Shown in pieces: positions 1 through 14,017 of a stretch of DNA of 64,000 nt. Location of the stretch: NCBI GenBank assembly GCA_964035775.1, contig OZ038313.1, positions 26,703,401 through 26,767,400 on the forward strand, in the 5' to 3' direction. Origin of the DNA: Osedax frankpressi. Taxonomy: Eukaryota; Annelida; Polychaeta; Sabellida; Siboglinidae. The number at the start of each line of letters is the position of its first letter. Position 1 is the first letter of the stretch. A program made the position numbers and the translations under genes. The notes below the pieces were generated by a model. The model was not told the DNA's origin, made no database searches, and worked only from the letters and a program-made list of their open reading frames with translations.

Positions 1-2036
1 TAAAATAAATAGGATACTTAAACATGAGTAATAGTCTAAATATAAATAAACCATCATTTGACAACTATGACATAATGAAACGCTATAAAAGATAGGATCC
101 AAGTAAATCTACTTAATACATATAATAAAAAGAGTGAATATAAATACTTGTATCTAGATGAGTTAGTATAGAATTATAATATAAAACAAAAATGTATAAC
201 ATAAAACAAATACAATAATAATGTTCAATTAACATAATGCATGTGGGTAATTATTGGTATATGGAGAAGTTACTTTATGGGATGAATCATGAGTATAGAG
301 AATAACAAAGGTTGAGTAATTAAGACAGCTGTAAATAAGAAATACAAGGTTTATAATGACTCATTGTTTAGATATATATACAGTTAAATGGTCTAGAATA
401 ATTATATATACCAATACATTAAAGGTATCTTGAATTAAATTCAATTATTTTTACAGTTTCATTACAATTTAGAATAAATTTAAAATAATTTTACTAACTA
501 GAATTAAAAGGATATTAATTAGGTGAAATAAAAAGTTGTTAAAATCTGTAAATTCTATGATATTATATGCATTATAAAATATTATGATATTATTGTATAT
601 ACTAGATGGTATATCCTGTTTATTGCTCTATAAATTACATAGATGTATATTATATAGATTAAAGGAAATTAAAAAACTAAAATGTATAATATATTTCAAT
701 TATATATGTATGTAGATAAACTATAGAACATACTCAAACAGATAAAAAAACATGAGATAAACCTTTCTTTTGAAAAATATTAATTTACTAAATTTTTTCC
801 ATTTTGAAATTTTTTTCTTCTTCTGTATATAATATAAATTAGTTTAAGATTAAAGATAATATTTATCTTATGAATATCATATATCATATGTTTAATACCC
901 TAGATCATAGAATATTTTTTAAATTAATATACATATTATATAATATAATATGATATTATATAGATAGTATATAAACTATATTCAATACATTCTGCTTGTA
1001 AATTAGGCATATAACATATTTAAGATATTTTATATTTATTTCAGGATACACAATAATTAATGTCGTTCATATAATATACATTATTCATATATGTTTATAA
1101 TCTAATTAATTTATGTCAGCCTTTAAATTTAAATTCAATGTTTTTGCCTATGCAAGATAAGTTAAAATATGCGTTGACTAATTATATGGATGATTCATAT
1201 ATACATACCTTATCCTCAACTATAACTTACAATGTATAGTATACATGATATTATCAAATAACTATACATGTAAATATATCTCACCACACTTTTTTATAGA
1301 TTGGATATCATAATTGATAAGAAAATTAAAATTAGTATATATGACTTAAAATATAATATATATATAATATTTATTTTATAGAATAAAATATACACTAATG
1401 TTATAATATTTAAAATATATTTGTAAATTTCAAATATATATATATATATATATATATATTGATATTATTATACACACAAAATAAAACAAATGGTTATCAA
1501 ATATTATTGGGATGCAAATTATTATAAAATAAATTTAAACATCTAAAAAATTCATAATGTATACTCTAGTAAGCTTATTTTGTATGGGGCAGTAATAGCC
1601 AAATCAAAGTTAATGAAATAAACAAATCTGTATTGTTACACAAAGATAAATACTTAAGATGAGAACTTTAATTAATTAATTGTGTTATGTATAATATGGT
1701 AAATTCACTTAGTAATATATAATATTTTATTATTAAAATTGTTGAAATTAGTAATCTTTTAATCTTAATTAAATTTGGTAATATTCTAAAAAAAAATTAG
1801 AGAATTAATACAAAATTTATAACAAATTAAAATTTAATGATATGAATAATTAGGTGAATTGAAATAGATCATATAATACATTATTTCACTGTTATCAGGT
1901 CATATATATTCTTGAATGGTAAACATATTTTAAATATAAAATTAAATATTGAATAATATTAAAATTATAATTAAAAGATATAATAATACATTATTATAAT
2001 TATAAATAATTTAAATTGAGTATTTATATTTATTTA

Positions 2037-2194
2037 TCAACCAACATCTTGATTGGATATTTCTTGATTATCTGTAAATTCCAAATACGGGCTTACATTC
2101 CATATCTGTGAAACTGTAGCAACCTTACGTGCTAGAAGGCATGCTAATACCAATGGACAGTCTCTGCAAAAATAGAAATGTAGTTTATTTTCGC
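2037..2194 (-). CDS. Candidate terminal exon, unknown
   Basis: On the minus strand a pyrimidine-rich stretch ending in TTTTTGCAG is followed by an open frame of about 50 codons that ends in TAA. The peptide begins near CPLVLACLLARK and contains PYLEFTDNQEISNQDVG. It is a little GC-richer than its surroundings. I recognise no family, and no partner exon could be joined in phase. It may be the last exon of a minus-strand gene or chance. Only the acceptor-like site and the open frame are seen. Confidence 0.2.
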
Positions 2195-4151
2195 TAATAT
2201 TATAATTATATTCGATAATCTCCATGAAATATGAATTAGATATAATAACTATTTAAATTGATTATATTAATATTATTTAATTATGAACTAGTCATTATTA
2301 TGATATATATAATATATATCCTATAAATATATGTATATTTAAGTGATTAATTGATGCATAATAAAATATAATTTAAGTGAATTTCAATTTTTATTAAACA
2401 AATGTGAGACAAAATATCTGAGAGTTTGGAATTCTGATATAATTAATTTAATACCGAATTATGATTATTGAACTAATATATAAACATAATATATATATAT
2501 ATATATATAACTATAATCAAAGTAACTCTTAGCTACAGTATTAGCAATTATTTAGTAAATTTAATAATCCGAGTGGCACCATTATTATTTTCACAATATA
2601 TATGGAGTCCATACATTGACTCTACATGTGCTTATATCATTCCGAGGCTATATGTAAATATGTTTTTCTATAATAGTCGAGCCTAACATGTAATGTTACA
2701 TTATAACATGTAATGCACCTGCTTCTTATTGAACCCACACTAATCGAGACTATTTATAATACTGAATTAAATCAAGATAAATTGAAGCTAGGAATGACAA
2801 AACAGTATAAATAATAATATGGGATTCATATTATAATGGCAATACCTGCTTTAAATGTAACCCTTCATTACTGAATTGTTGTGTTACTTATTTCGAATTG
2901 CAGATGATTATCAATGTAATATTGATTCAATATTATCAATTGATATGAAGATTTGCTCTAGAATGTTAACATCGACTCAATGTTTTTATACACACTTTTT
3001 GTGTAAAACAATTTCATAACTTTATATACATCTAGAAAATTAAGGTATGTTTTTTTAAATGTCATTGTATAATATATTAATTCAGATTTTAATACAAATA
3101 TTATAACTTCTAATATATAATGATGTACAATCGTCATTTAGTTAGTAGATATCTTGTTCATTGGGTGTTTTGTTTGACAAAAATCAACTTAATCTCGAAG
3201 ACTCTACAAATACTGCACCAAGTAGGATGCCTAACAATGAGTTTTGATATTTGCAGTAAGTTTGTTCTGCATATTGTGTAGAAAAACTATGCATGTATAT
3301 GTTTATCTTATATCTGATTTATTATAAAAATAACAACACAAATGTAAAAGTAGTAATTAACATAATAAAAAACTAATAAATAATATAAATCATCTACCAC
3401 AAACAAACATAACATCTTACAAATCAGCATGAAAATCTTGTAAAATAGTAATTAGATCTGTTACATTTCAGGCAAAGCCGACTTATCAACTATTAGCAAA
3501 CCCTGATACATTCTAAGATATGACATTAGATAACATGTGTGTGGAAGATTGAATTCTAAACGCCATTAAACAGGGTCAATAGATTGATGAACATTAATGA
3601 ATTATAAGCCGTTATATTCGGTTATCGTATATCGCCAAACGATAACTGAACATTGATTATTCACTTATTGTTCATATTTAAGTTTCTGTTATTTCCCTTT
3701 GATTATACTGACATTCTGGTATAGCTGTATAACTACCGTATTACTACTACTACATCCTGTGGTAACAGGATGCATGTGTGGTGTATTCATGTGCATTTTT
3801 CAAATAGATATGTTTGTGTCATCAGTTTCTAATATTAATTGTAGAACTTATGTATATTATATATTTATTACGTAGATGTATTGTTATTATCCGAATGTAG
3901 TATTTACATACAGTTTAGTCGCCAACATGTAAACCTAAATAATTGATAAGCCAAACCTACTCCTTGTCCCAATTCTGTTAATCTATATTTTAATAAAATT
4001 AATTCGCCCGATGAATTGGCTTGAATTAGTAAAATATAATATTATATTAATATATGGTAATAATGTAACATCAATTTAACACGTGTTAATGAAATTAACG
4101 AGAATATATATTAATAAAATAAACATATAATTTATATGTAAGCTATTCATT

Positions 4152-4355
4152 TTAATCTAACTTTATTTCCCTAGTTAAATGTTGAAGAATCCAATCTAAA
4201 ACTTCATCTTTTAGTTCATTTATACTAATATATCTCAGCAATGCATGTTTAGGAAATGATCCGTTATCAAAGTTATCATCTTTTTTATATTCTATGATGA
4301 ATTTATCCAAAAAACTATACAATTCTGCTTCTTTTTTAGATTTGTATATATCCAT
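4152..4355 (-). CDS. Candidate small ORF, 67 aa
   Basis: A complete ATG-to-stop frame in AT-rich DNA. The peptide is charged and helix-like (MDIYKSKKEAELYSFLDKF at the start, LKDEVLDWILQHLTREIKLD at the end), unlike the low-complexity translations of the surrounding sequence. A TTTTAG acceptor-like site lies just upstream of the ATG, and an internal CTAG|GG site lies near the end. No family is recognised. It could be a small protein, one exon of a larger gene, or chance. Confidence 0.25.
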   Translation of the reverse strand: MDIYKSKKEAELYSFLDKFIIEYKKDDNFDNGSFPKHALLRYISINELKDEVLDWILQHLTREIKLD

Positions 4356-5636
4356 GTTTACTAAAATTACAATTCAAATATATAAATACATATATTTCAA
4401 ATTATTTCATAAAGTTATTGGTAAAATACTACAAAAATAATACTTTTACAAATTCTTTTTCAATGTATATATTATTAGAAAAATCATTATTATTTTAACA
4501 TATGTATTTTATTTATATATAAATTATATTTAATATGTTAATTCTCATATTTAAATATATTTCAAGTCCCTTTTACACTATTGTATACGCCCATTTGTAT
4601 TTATAAATAAACATTGATTTAATTTTTGTATTGGAAATGTTTAATAATAGTAATGTAATTTTATATATTTCTATGATTTATATATCAATTGAATGTTTAT
4701 AAATTATGGATGTATTTTTTTTAAATTTATAAATCAATTATTATAATTATAAGTGGTTGGTATCAATGGCAACTTTATAAATAATGTAAATTTAGTCTTT
4801 TAAAATAAAATATATTTAATTTTTGATATTTAAAATTTGAATATTATTAAACATATTAAATATAATATCTGAAACATATATTATTATCTATATAATATGT
4901 ATATTATGTACAATTATTTAACTATTATCAATACTTATTATATTTAATAAGTTAATTTGTAATTCGATTGACTATAAATGCCGATTTTCAAATGTTAATA
5001 ATACTATAATGTTGGTATGGCGTAAGTAATAGATCGATTACTGACACCGAAAAATAGCGAAGGTAAATTAATTGATTGCGAATCTCCTTTGGTGTCGTAA
5101 TTTGCATACATACTACAATTATATATTTATGATTCTATTGCAGCGAAGTATGTATTTACGAGAAGGGATTATAATTACTTTGATCCATATATCAGTTATT
5201 TATAACAATGGCCTATGCGAGATCAAATTAAAATCGAGATATTATTATTTGAATAAAAAAGTAGAAATAATTTTATATATGACTTCAATATAAAACTACT
5301 GCTACTTGGCAGGCCGACATTAACAGTTTATTATTTGATTTCTAGAGTAGATTCTATTTAAGATTAAATCTGTAATGTTAATTGTAATCTACATGTGAAA
5401 TCAAGTGCAGATTATTGTCAATTTACCACCACATGGCAGGCAATACCACTAACCAGGAAACTTATATAGAAAATCTACCTTTTCTAAAAGTTGATCTGAA
5501 ATCCGTATTTTGAAGTAAACTGACTTTGATATACATAATATATATATTTGATATTTTTCTATCACATTAATTCCCACATTCCATATAATAATCACATGCA
5601 ATACATTATACAAAATCAAGAGACTGTAACTCATAC

Positions 5637-5790
5637 CTGTTCTACAGGTAATTATAGATAATAATCTCAAACAAACTATATTAGTTTGTTTACCATTTAC
5701 ATTATAAATATAGAGAAATAAGCCAAAACATGTCATACATGTCTCACTCATTTTCTCTTGTTTATATATTAAACTCGGTAATTGATCCAT
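5637..5790 (-). CDS. Candidate first exon with a Cys pair
   Basis: The frame opens with ATG and runs 51 codons plus one base to a good donor (ACAG|GTATGA). It contains a C-x2-C pair (ETCMTC) followed by about 30 residues and another Cys (IITC). That spacing is loosely like the start of a ZAD-type zinc domain. A second C-x2-C fragment (WCSIC) lies on the same strand near 3.2 kb, but I could not join it in phase. The domain call is therefore speculative. Confidence 0.22.
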
Positions 5791-8130
5791 TAACCAATTA
5801 ATAAGTATTAAGAATTAGTTTCTAGTCACTTAGTACAATGTTAGTAAGTAATATAAACTTGAATACCTGCTTATATTTTTTTTGTATAACATTTAATTGG
5901 TAAATTTGAATAATAATTAAGTTAATATAATAATAATCAGTTATGATAATCAATACTGATTATCTAAACTATATTGTAAAATTTTCAATATTTCACAAAT
6001 TTAATGAAAAAGCATTGTAAAGAGGAATTTTAAATACTAATAATATTAGATTAAAAACAGACTATATTTGAAAACAAAGATTTCGAGAACCCCTACAATA
6101 ACAATAACTTAGGGAATTATAATTATTTTTTAAAACTATCGATACAAAGTAGCTAAATAGTAGTCACCGTTTAGCTATTATTTTATATATTAATGATTTA
6201 TATTGTATATATTATTTATTAAAGATTTATATTGTATATATTATTTATTAAAATCTTATATTGTATATATTATTTAATAAAGTCTTATATTATTTATATT
6301 ATATATAGATTATGTATTAAAGCCTTATATTTTTTATATTATATACTAAAGTTTTATGTTATTTATATTACATATTAAATCCTTAACTACATATGTATTT
6401 TTTTTATTATATATATTATATATTAAAGTGTTATAGATTATTATTATTATTATTTATATTATGTATTCAAATCTTATATTATTTTTATTATATATTAAAG
6501 TTTTATATTATTTATGTTATGTATTAAATCCTTAATTATACATGTATTATTTATATATTAAAGGTTTATAGATATTTTTTATATTATATAATAACATCTT
6601 ATATTATTTATATTATATATATAATATAATTTATATATATTAAATTCATATATTATTTATATTAAAGTGTTTTATTATTATATATTATTTATTTAAACCT
6701 TATATTATTTATATTATATATATTGTGTATTAAATTCATATATTATTTATTATTATGTGTGGTTTATTATTATATATTATTTATTAAAACCTTATATTAT
6801 GTAGCTTATGTAGGTTAAGCCTTATATTATGTAATACCTTATATTATTTATATTATACATTGAAGCCATATATTATTTATATTATATATTAAAGTTCTAT
6901 ATTATATATAACGTTTATTATTAAGGATTATATATCTTATTATAATTATAATATATTTAAAAGAGAACAATTTTATAAGGTTTGGTTAATTAATAAATTA
7001 TATATTATTTATATAAGAAATTAATCATAATAATGAATTTTACATTTAAAACATTATTTAAAATAACAAATAATAATTCATACAATAAGATGATCATATC
7101 AAGATTTAATTGTACATTTTTATATTGTAACATGGAGAATAGAATAGATTATCTATATGACCATTCCATATCTATGACTATATATTATAAATAATATATA
7201 CATTGAATACATAATATAATATTTTGTAAAAATCAAAATCATATAGACGTAATATTAAAATGAGTTAACAAAAAGATCTAATGTTGCTAATATTCTCTGA
7301 AATATTAAAGATCAATAACATACACTGAAAATATCAATAATTTCCTAATAAACTGGTATACATTATTAAATATTTGAAAAATGTCCTATTTAATATATCT
7401 ATATAATTATCTAATAAATTAATTAAAATTCATAAATATAATATTTGATAGTAATTAATATTGGATGGCTTTCCGATGTTGGATAGTTTCAGAAATTATG
7501 TAATTAATCTTAAATTATCAGTAGTCTTAAGTAAGTTTTAAAGTAAAAACCATTAATATATTATTATTAATTGATACTAATAATTGTAATAATTTATTAT
7601 TTTAATACTACTAATTGTAGAATTATATTTTTCTCTCTTTTACATTATTAATAATATATATTTTAATAGTTACTTATTACATTATTATTTATTGTGTTTA
7701 TATTATATATATATCAGATATTATATGTATTTGAAATAAATAAAATATTCTAGTTTATTGTATCTAGTAATATTCGATTATGATTACTCATTGATTATTT
7801 TTAATTATTAATATATATTAATAGAAAACTTCAAGGCAGTATTTAAATTAATTACCGTTACAGAAACTCATTTGTCTAAGAAACCTGACTTTATATAATA
7901 ACACATCTATTTTTACATTTACATATCCCGTATCTATTTATGAATTAGCTCATTTATTATTACTTGTAACTAATATTATATTCTAATTAAATATATTTGT
8001 ATTTAGTATATTTATTTAATTAATAAAATTATTGATAATATATAAATATATTATTGAAATATTAAAAATACGGACTAATAAGTGAATCCGCAACGACATC
8101 TTCAGGCGAATAGGTCAGATCAGCGAGGAA

Positions 8131-11100
8131 ATGACCAACGCCGTAGATGTGGACGAAGTGTGCGCTCCGTCGGTCAGCGCTTTTGCCGCAGCGTTCCGCG
8201 GCTACGTGGTGGCGCTACCGGAACAGGAGCAAGGCGACGCCGTCGACCGGTTGAGCCGAGAGTGCGCCAACCGTTTCACGGAGCTCGCCGTCGCCAAACT
8301 ACGACGAGATATCGCGCCGTCGACTTCTCGCGTTTCCGGCAAAGATTGCAAGATTAAAATGTCGGTCGCAGAATAGATTTTCTATTGTACGCGCGACGTA
8401 GATACGCCAACTCTTATATCGACTTATAGCAACTTGTAAACGTAACCTTATAGTTCAATAATAGTACACCATTGATTACAAAATGATGTCTATACTATGC
8501 AGATTATATTCACATTATTATTTAAATCAATAAATAGTAACGCGAGTAACGGAACGGAAACGTCCAAAGAACATAAAAAATCTAAATTACTGCGTCGTCT
8601 TTCTTCGACGATGGAGAAAATGAAACCTTTATTCAGACAGAAATCTTATGAACAATGTCCCAAGGTTCATCTCGATTTAAATTAATATTATGACTAGATA
8701 TGAGATATGATAATTTATACAACACGCATACTACTTAAATACATGATGTTAACTTCGAAGCAGTGGTTAATATATCATTGGTTATAAGAACATTGGATTT
8801 TGATTGGTCCCGAAGAGTTTGGAAGCATACACATTTATCATTGAATTGCTCTTTAAGATTCAACACAATAATTAACTTCTGCATTTGTAGATTGTCCATT
8901 TGATTACTGTATATAACTTTACTTACTTATACATTTATAGCTGTTTGGTAATGATAAATCTAGTGATCTTATAGTTGTATATACAGTTGCTAATACTTAC
9001 TCAATATTGACCACACTCCTATGTCTTAGTTGTCCAGTATCTAGTTCAAAGCTTACTTGAGTTATGTAAGTTTTCCCATTGAATTTGAGGTAATCTACAA
9101 CAATATTTGTTTAAAATAAAAAAGAAAATACATTTAATATTATCTATTTACCAGTAATTATATATGTGATTATAATAGGTCAACCTATACTATATATTAT
9201 GCAATCTGTCTGTATTTCTAACTGTTGTGTAATGTATTATATATTATGATTCTATTTTTATACACATTCCGATTTCTACATTCTTCCTGTAAATTTTTGT
9301 AATATAATTTGTTAATATCAGGATTTAGTACAATTCCTGTTCAACAATAATATCATTTATTAAATAATAACTATATATAATTATTAAATAATAAATCTTA
9401 TTAATTATTTATATATTTATTAACACTTTGGTTGTTTTGAGGTGATTTTTAGAGTCATTTATATTTTATGTAGCGTTATTATCTCATATCTAAAATACAC
9501 ATAAAATTCATGTGCTAATTTATTATTTGTGTTTTGTGTTAAACACATTACGTGCATAGTGGAATATTCTCAATCTTCTGCAGATTGTAAACATACTTTG
9601 TTTGTTTTGAACTCTGAACTCTGCATAACTAGTCCTAGTATAAAATAACTAACTCTTAAAAAGTTCATCGAAGTTTATATTCTTTGTGTATCCACTGTAC
9701 GTAGAGCTGTACAGGTTTAGTTGCGTATATTTTTGCAGACATGTTATTTCATTTATATTGGAAGGATAAGTTTTGAATCATTTTTTGTATAATGATTAAT
9801 GAATGGTGGATTACACATGATCAATATCACTTCAGTGTAAAAATATAATATTAATGCACAATAATTATATTATATTAAAATTATCAAATATCTATACATT
9901 GATCATTTCGCAATAGATATTTATGCACATCTAAATGGTATGTAATATATCTATTATATCACTTGTTGCATAACTTGTAGTGGGTTACTAATTGCATAAT
10001 TCCTTTAACTGCCAAACCATTTCACTGATCATATTTGATTGCCCAAAGAAGGAATGATTATTGATTTATTATAGGCCTTTTAATAATTCCTACATAAAAT
10101 CTTTATTATTCAAATGAGCCTATCACTGTCACTATGTAATTCATTTAATATATCATTGAGTATCAATGTACTCTCATAACTACCTTTAATGTACTCTCAT
10201 AACTACCTTTAATATACTATCATAACTACCTTTAATGTACTATCATAACTACCTTTAATGTACTCTCATAACTACCTTTAATGTAATATCAAACCTACCT
10301 TTAATGTACTCTCATAACTACCTTTAATGTACTATCAAAACTACCTTTAATGTACTATCATAACTACCTTCAATGTACTCTCATAACTACCTTTAATGTA
10401 CTCTCATAACTACCTTTAATATACTATCATAACTACCTTTAATGTACTATCATAACTACCTTTAATGTACTCTCATAACTACCTTTAATGTAATATCAAA
10501 ACTACCTTTAATGTACTCTCATAACTACCTTTAATGTACTATCAAAACTACCTTTAATGTACTATCATAACTACCTTCAATGTACTCTCATAACTACCTT
10601 TAATGTACTCTCATAACTACCTTTAATGTACTCTCATAACTACCTTTAATGTCCTATCATAACTACCTTTAATGTACTATCATAACTACCTTTAATGTAC
10701 TCTCATAACTACCTTTAATGTAATATCAAAACTACCTTTAATGTACTATCATAACTACCTTTAATGTATTTTCATAACTACCTTTAATGTACTATCATAA
10801 CTACCTTTAATGTACTCTCATAACTACCTTTAATGTACTCTCATAACTACCTTTAATGTACTCTCATAACTACCTTTAATGTACTATCATAACTACCTTT
10901 AATGTACTATCAAAACTACCTTTAATGTACTATTATAACTACCTTTAATGTACTCTCATAACTACCTTTAATGTACTCTCATAACTACCTTTAATGTACT
11001 CTCATAACTACCTTTAATGTACTATCATAACTACCTTTAATGTACTATCATAACTACCTTTAATGTACTATCATAACTATTATCTACATATGTTTAAAAT

Positions 11101-13978
11101 TGATCAATTACAACTTTCTGTCACATGCCTTTAGATCATTTGATTTTGACTTGACTCCACTATAATACTAACTTAACCACAGTCGCACTTTGACTCACAT
11201 TTCCTCGACGTCCTGTGAAGTTACGACTCTCTAAATAACTCAAATCTTCGTTTGCCAGGGCGAATACTTCGATACTTCGTCGAGTTGCAGTTCAATTGAT
11301 CGCGTATGTCGCAGGGAAGCAATCGTTGGTTTCTACGACGCGACGACCTCAACTAAAGGTCATCACATGTCCTCTCTAGACATGGAATATTGTGTAATGT
11401 CATCCATGTCATCCACGTTGACTCATTCGTTGATCATAATATCCTCTTCAACATAAACACATTCGGTGTTATCTCTTACATCTCACTCTCACTACTCACC
11501 TCAACTCATCTCACTCTCACTAATTTCCTCACTACATCTCACTACTCACCTCAACTCATCTCACTCTCACTACTTTCCTCACTACATCTCATTCTCACTA
11601 CTGTCCTCACTGCATCTCACTCTCACTACTGTCCTCATTACATCCCACTCTCATTACTCACCTCAATTCATCTCACTCTCACTACTTTCCTCACTACATC
11701 TCACTCTCACTACTCACCTCAACTCATGTCACTCTCACTACTGTCCTCACTACATCTCACCCTCACTACTGTCCTTACTGCTTCTCACTCTCACTACATC
11801 TCATTCTCACTACTTTCCTCACTGCATCTCACTCTCACTAATGTCCTCATTACATCTCACTACTCACTACTCACCTAAACTCATCTCACTCTCACTACTT
11901 TCCTCACTACATCTCACTCTCACTCTCACTACTGTCCTCATTACATCTCACTGTCACTACTCACCTCAACTCATCTCACTCTCACTACTGTCCTCGCTAC
12001 TCACCTCAACTCATCTCACTCTCACTACTTTCCTCACTACATCTCACTCTCACTACTCACCTCAACTCATGTCACTCTCACTACTGTCCTCACTACATCT
12101 CACCCTCACTACTGTCCTTACTGCTTCTCACTCTCACTACATCTCATTCTCACTACTTTCCTCACTGCATCTCACTCTCACTAATGTCCTCATTACATCT
12201 CACTACTCACCTAAACTCATCTCACTCTCACTACTTTCCTCACTACATCTCACTCTCACTCTCACTACTGTTCTCATTACATCTCACTGTCACTACTCAC
12301 CTCAACTCATCTCACTCTCACTACTGTCCTCGCTACTCACCTCAACTCATCTCACTCTCACTACTTTCCTCACTACATCTCACTCTCACTACTCACCTCA
12401 ACTCATGTCACTCTCACTACTATCCTCACTGCATCTCACTCTCACTACTGTCCTCATTACATCTCACTCTCACTACTCACCTAAACTCATCTCACTCTCA
12501 CTACTTTCCTCACTACATCTCACTCTCACTCTCACTACTGTCCTCATTACATCTCACTCTCACTACTCACCTCAACTCATCTCGCTCTCACTATTGTCCT
12601 CACTACTCACCTCATCTCATCTCACTCTCACTACTTTCCTCACTACATCTCACTCTCACTACTCACCTCAACTCATCTCACTCCCACTACTTTCCTCACT
12701 ACATCTCATTCTCACTACTGTCCTCACTGCATCTCACTCTCACTACTTTCCTTGTTACATCTCACTCTCACTACACATTTCAACTCATCTCACTCTCACT
12801 ACCGTCCTCAGTACATCTCATTCTCACTACTGTCCTCACTGCATCTCACTCTCACTACTTTCCTCATTACATCTCACTTTCACTACTCACCTCTACTAAT
12901 CTCACTCTCACTACTGTCCTCACTGCATCTCAATCTCACTACTTTACTCACTGCATCTCACCCTCACTACTGTCCACACTGCATCTCAATCTCACTACTT
13001 TACTCACTGCATCTCACTCTCACTACTGTCCTCACTACATCTCACCCTCACTACTGTCCTCACTACATCTCACTCTCACTACTGCCCTCACTACATCTCA
13101 CCCTCACTACATCTCACTACTCTCTCAGCTCACTATACCTCACCTCACATCTATATTCACCTTTGTGTACTACACATCATGGCACTTGTATATGACTCTC
13201 ACATATTCTCCGCTATACAAGTCATACACTCTTTTATAAATCTACCTTATATTCTAAGATTGTATTCAATCGTGATATCGGCGTATATACAAATGCACTA
13301 ATCACATATACATTATACACTTATATATCAATCATTTAGAGGAGCCTAATTATTTTCTTCATCCACGTGAGACACGTATTTCTACACACTGCTTCATTTC
13401 GTAGAACATCTTCGTATATGAATTGTGAATATAAAAGTTTAAAAAATGTATTCATATTTGTATATCATATCATAATGTAATTTTGTTTTCAAGGTGATAA
13501 ATGGGAGAAATGTAGGATTCGATTATTTGACTCCTGTGAAGGTCATATCATTGAAATTTATCAGCCTCCCAAGGTTTAAAAATAGTTTATATTTATAGGT
13601 ATTATTTTGGTCATTATGATATAATATAATTAGTGGACGATTTTAATATTTTTCTATAATAATTTCTGTTTTATTATCATCTGCTGATAACGTGGATTTA
13701 CACAGATAATAAGGCAGATATTAATTGTAATTAATTAATATTATAAATCTTTAATCTTTGTAATATATAAACAATATATAAAAAAATGCTATACTATATC
13801 ACAATAATACAATAATAATATTTATTATAATTTTTTAAGTAAATAATTTAAGTTAAGCTTAATTCATGTAATTCTAATGCATGTAATTAATGCATGTAAT
13901 TCTAAGTAACAAGTGAGAAGTAATCAGAGAAACAAATTATATTAGAATACACAAAGATGTAAATTTGCCCAATGATAG

Positions 13979-14017
<39 letters not shown>

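Larger units (their letters stand above)
1..8074. other. AT-rich spacer without a confident gene
   Basis: No stretch here has the raised GC and sustained family similarity seen in the real exons further right. It is very AT-rich with short TA runs (for example near 1,433-1,460 and 2,492-2,510). From about 6,180 to 6,900 it becomes a degenerate AT-rich quasi-repeat in which 'ttatattatttatatta'-like words recur. Three weak minus-strand candidate exons are listed separately. I see no rRNA, tRNA or transposase similarity. It could be intergenic or the long intron of a gene whose exons lie outside the window. Confidence 0.6.

Noticed and set aside
11390-13239. Long + frames of [16 protein letters not shown] repeats
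   Set aside because: Translation of the 28-bp CT-rich satellite in several frames at once, inside a Lnk intron.
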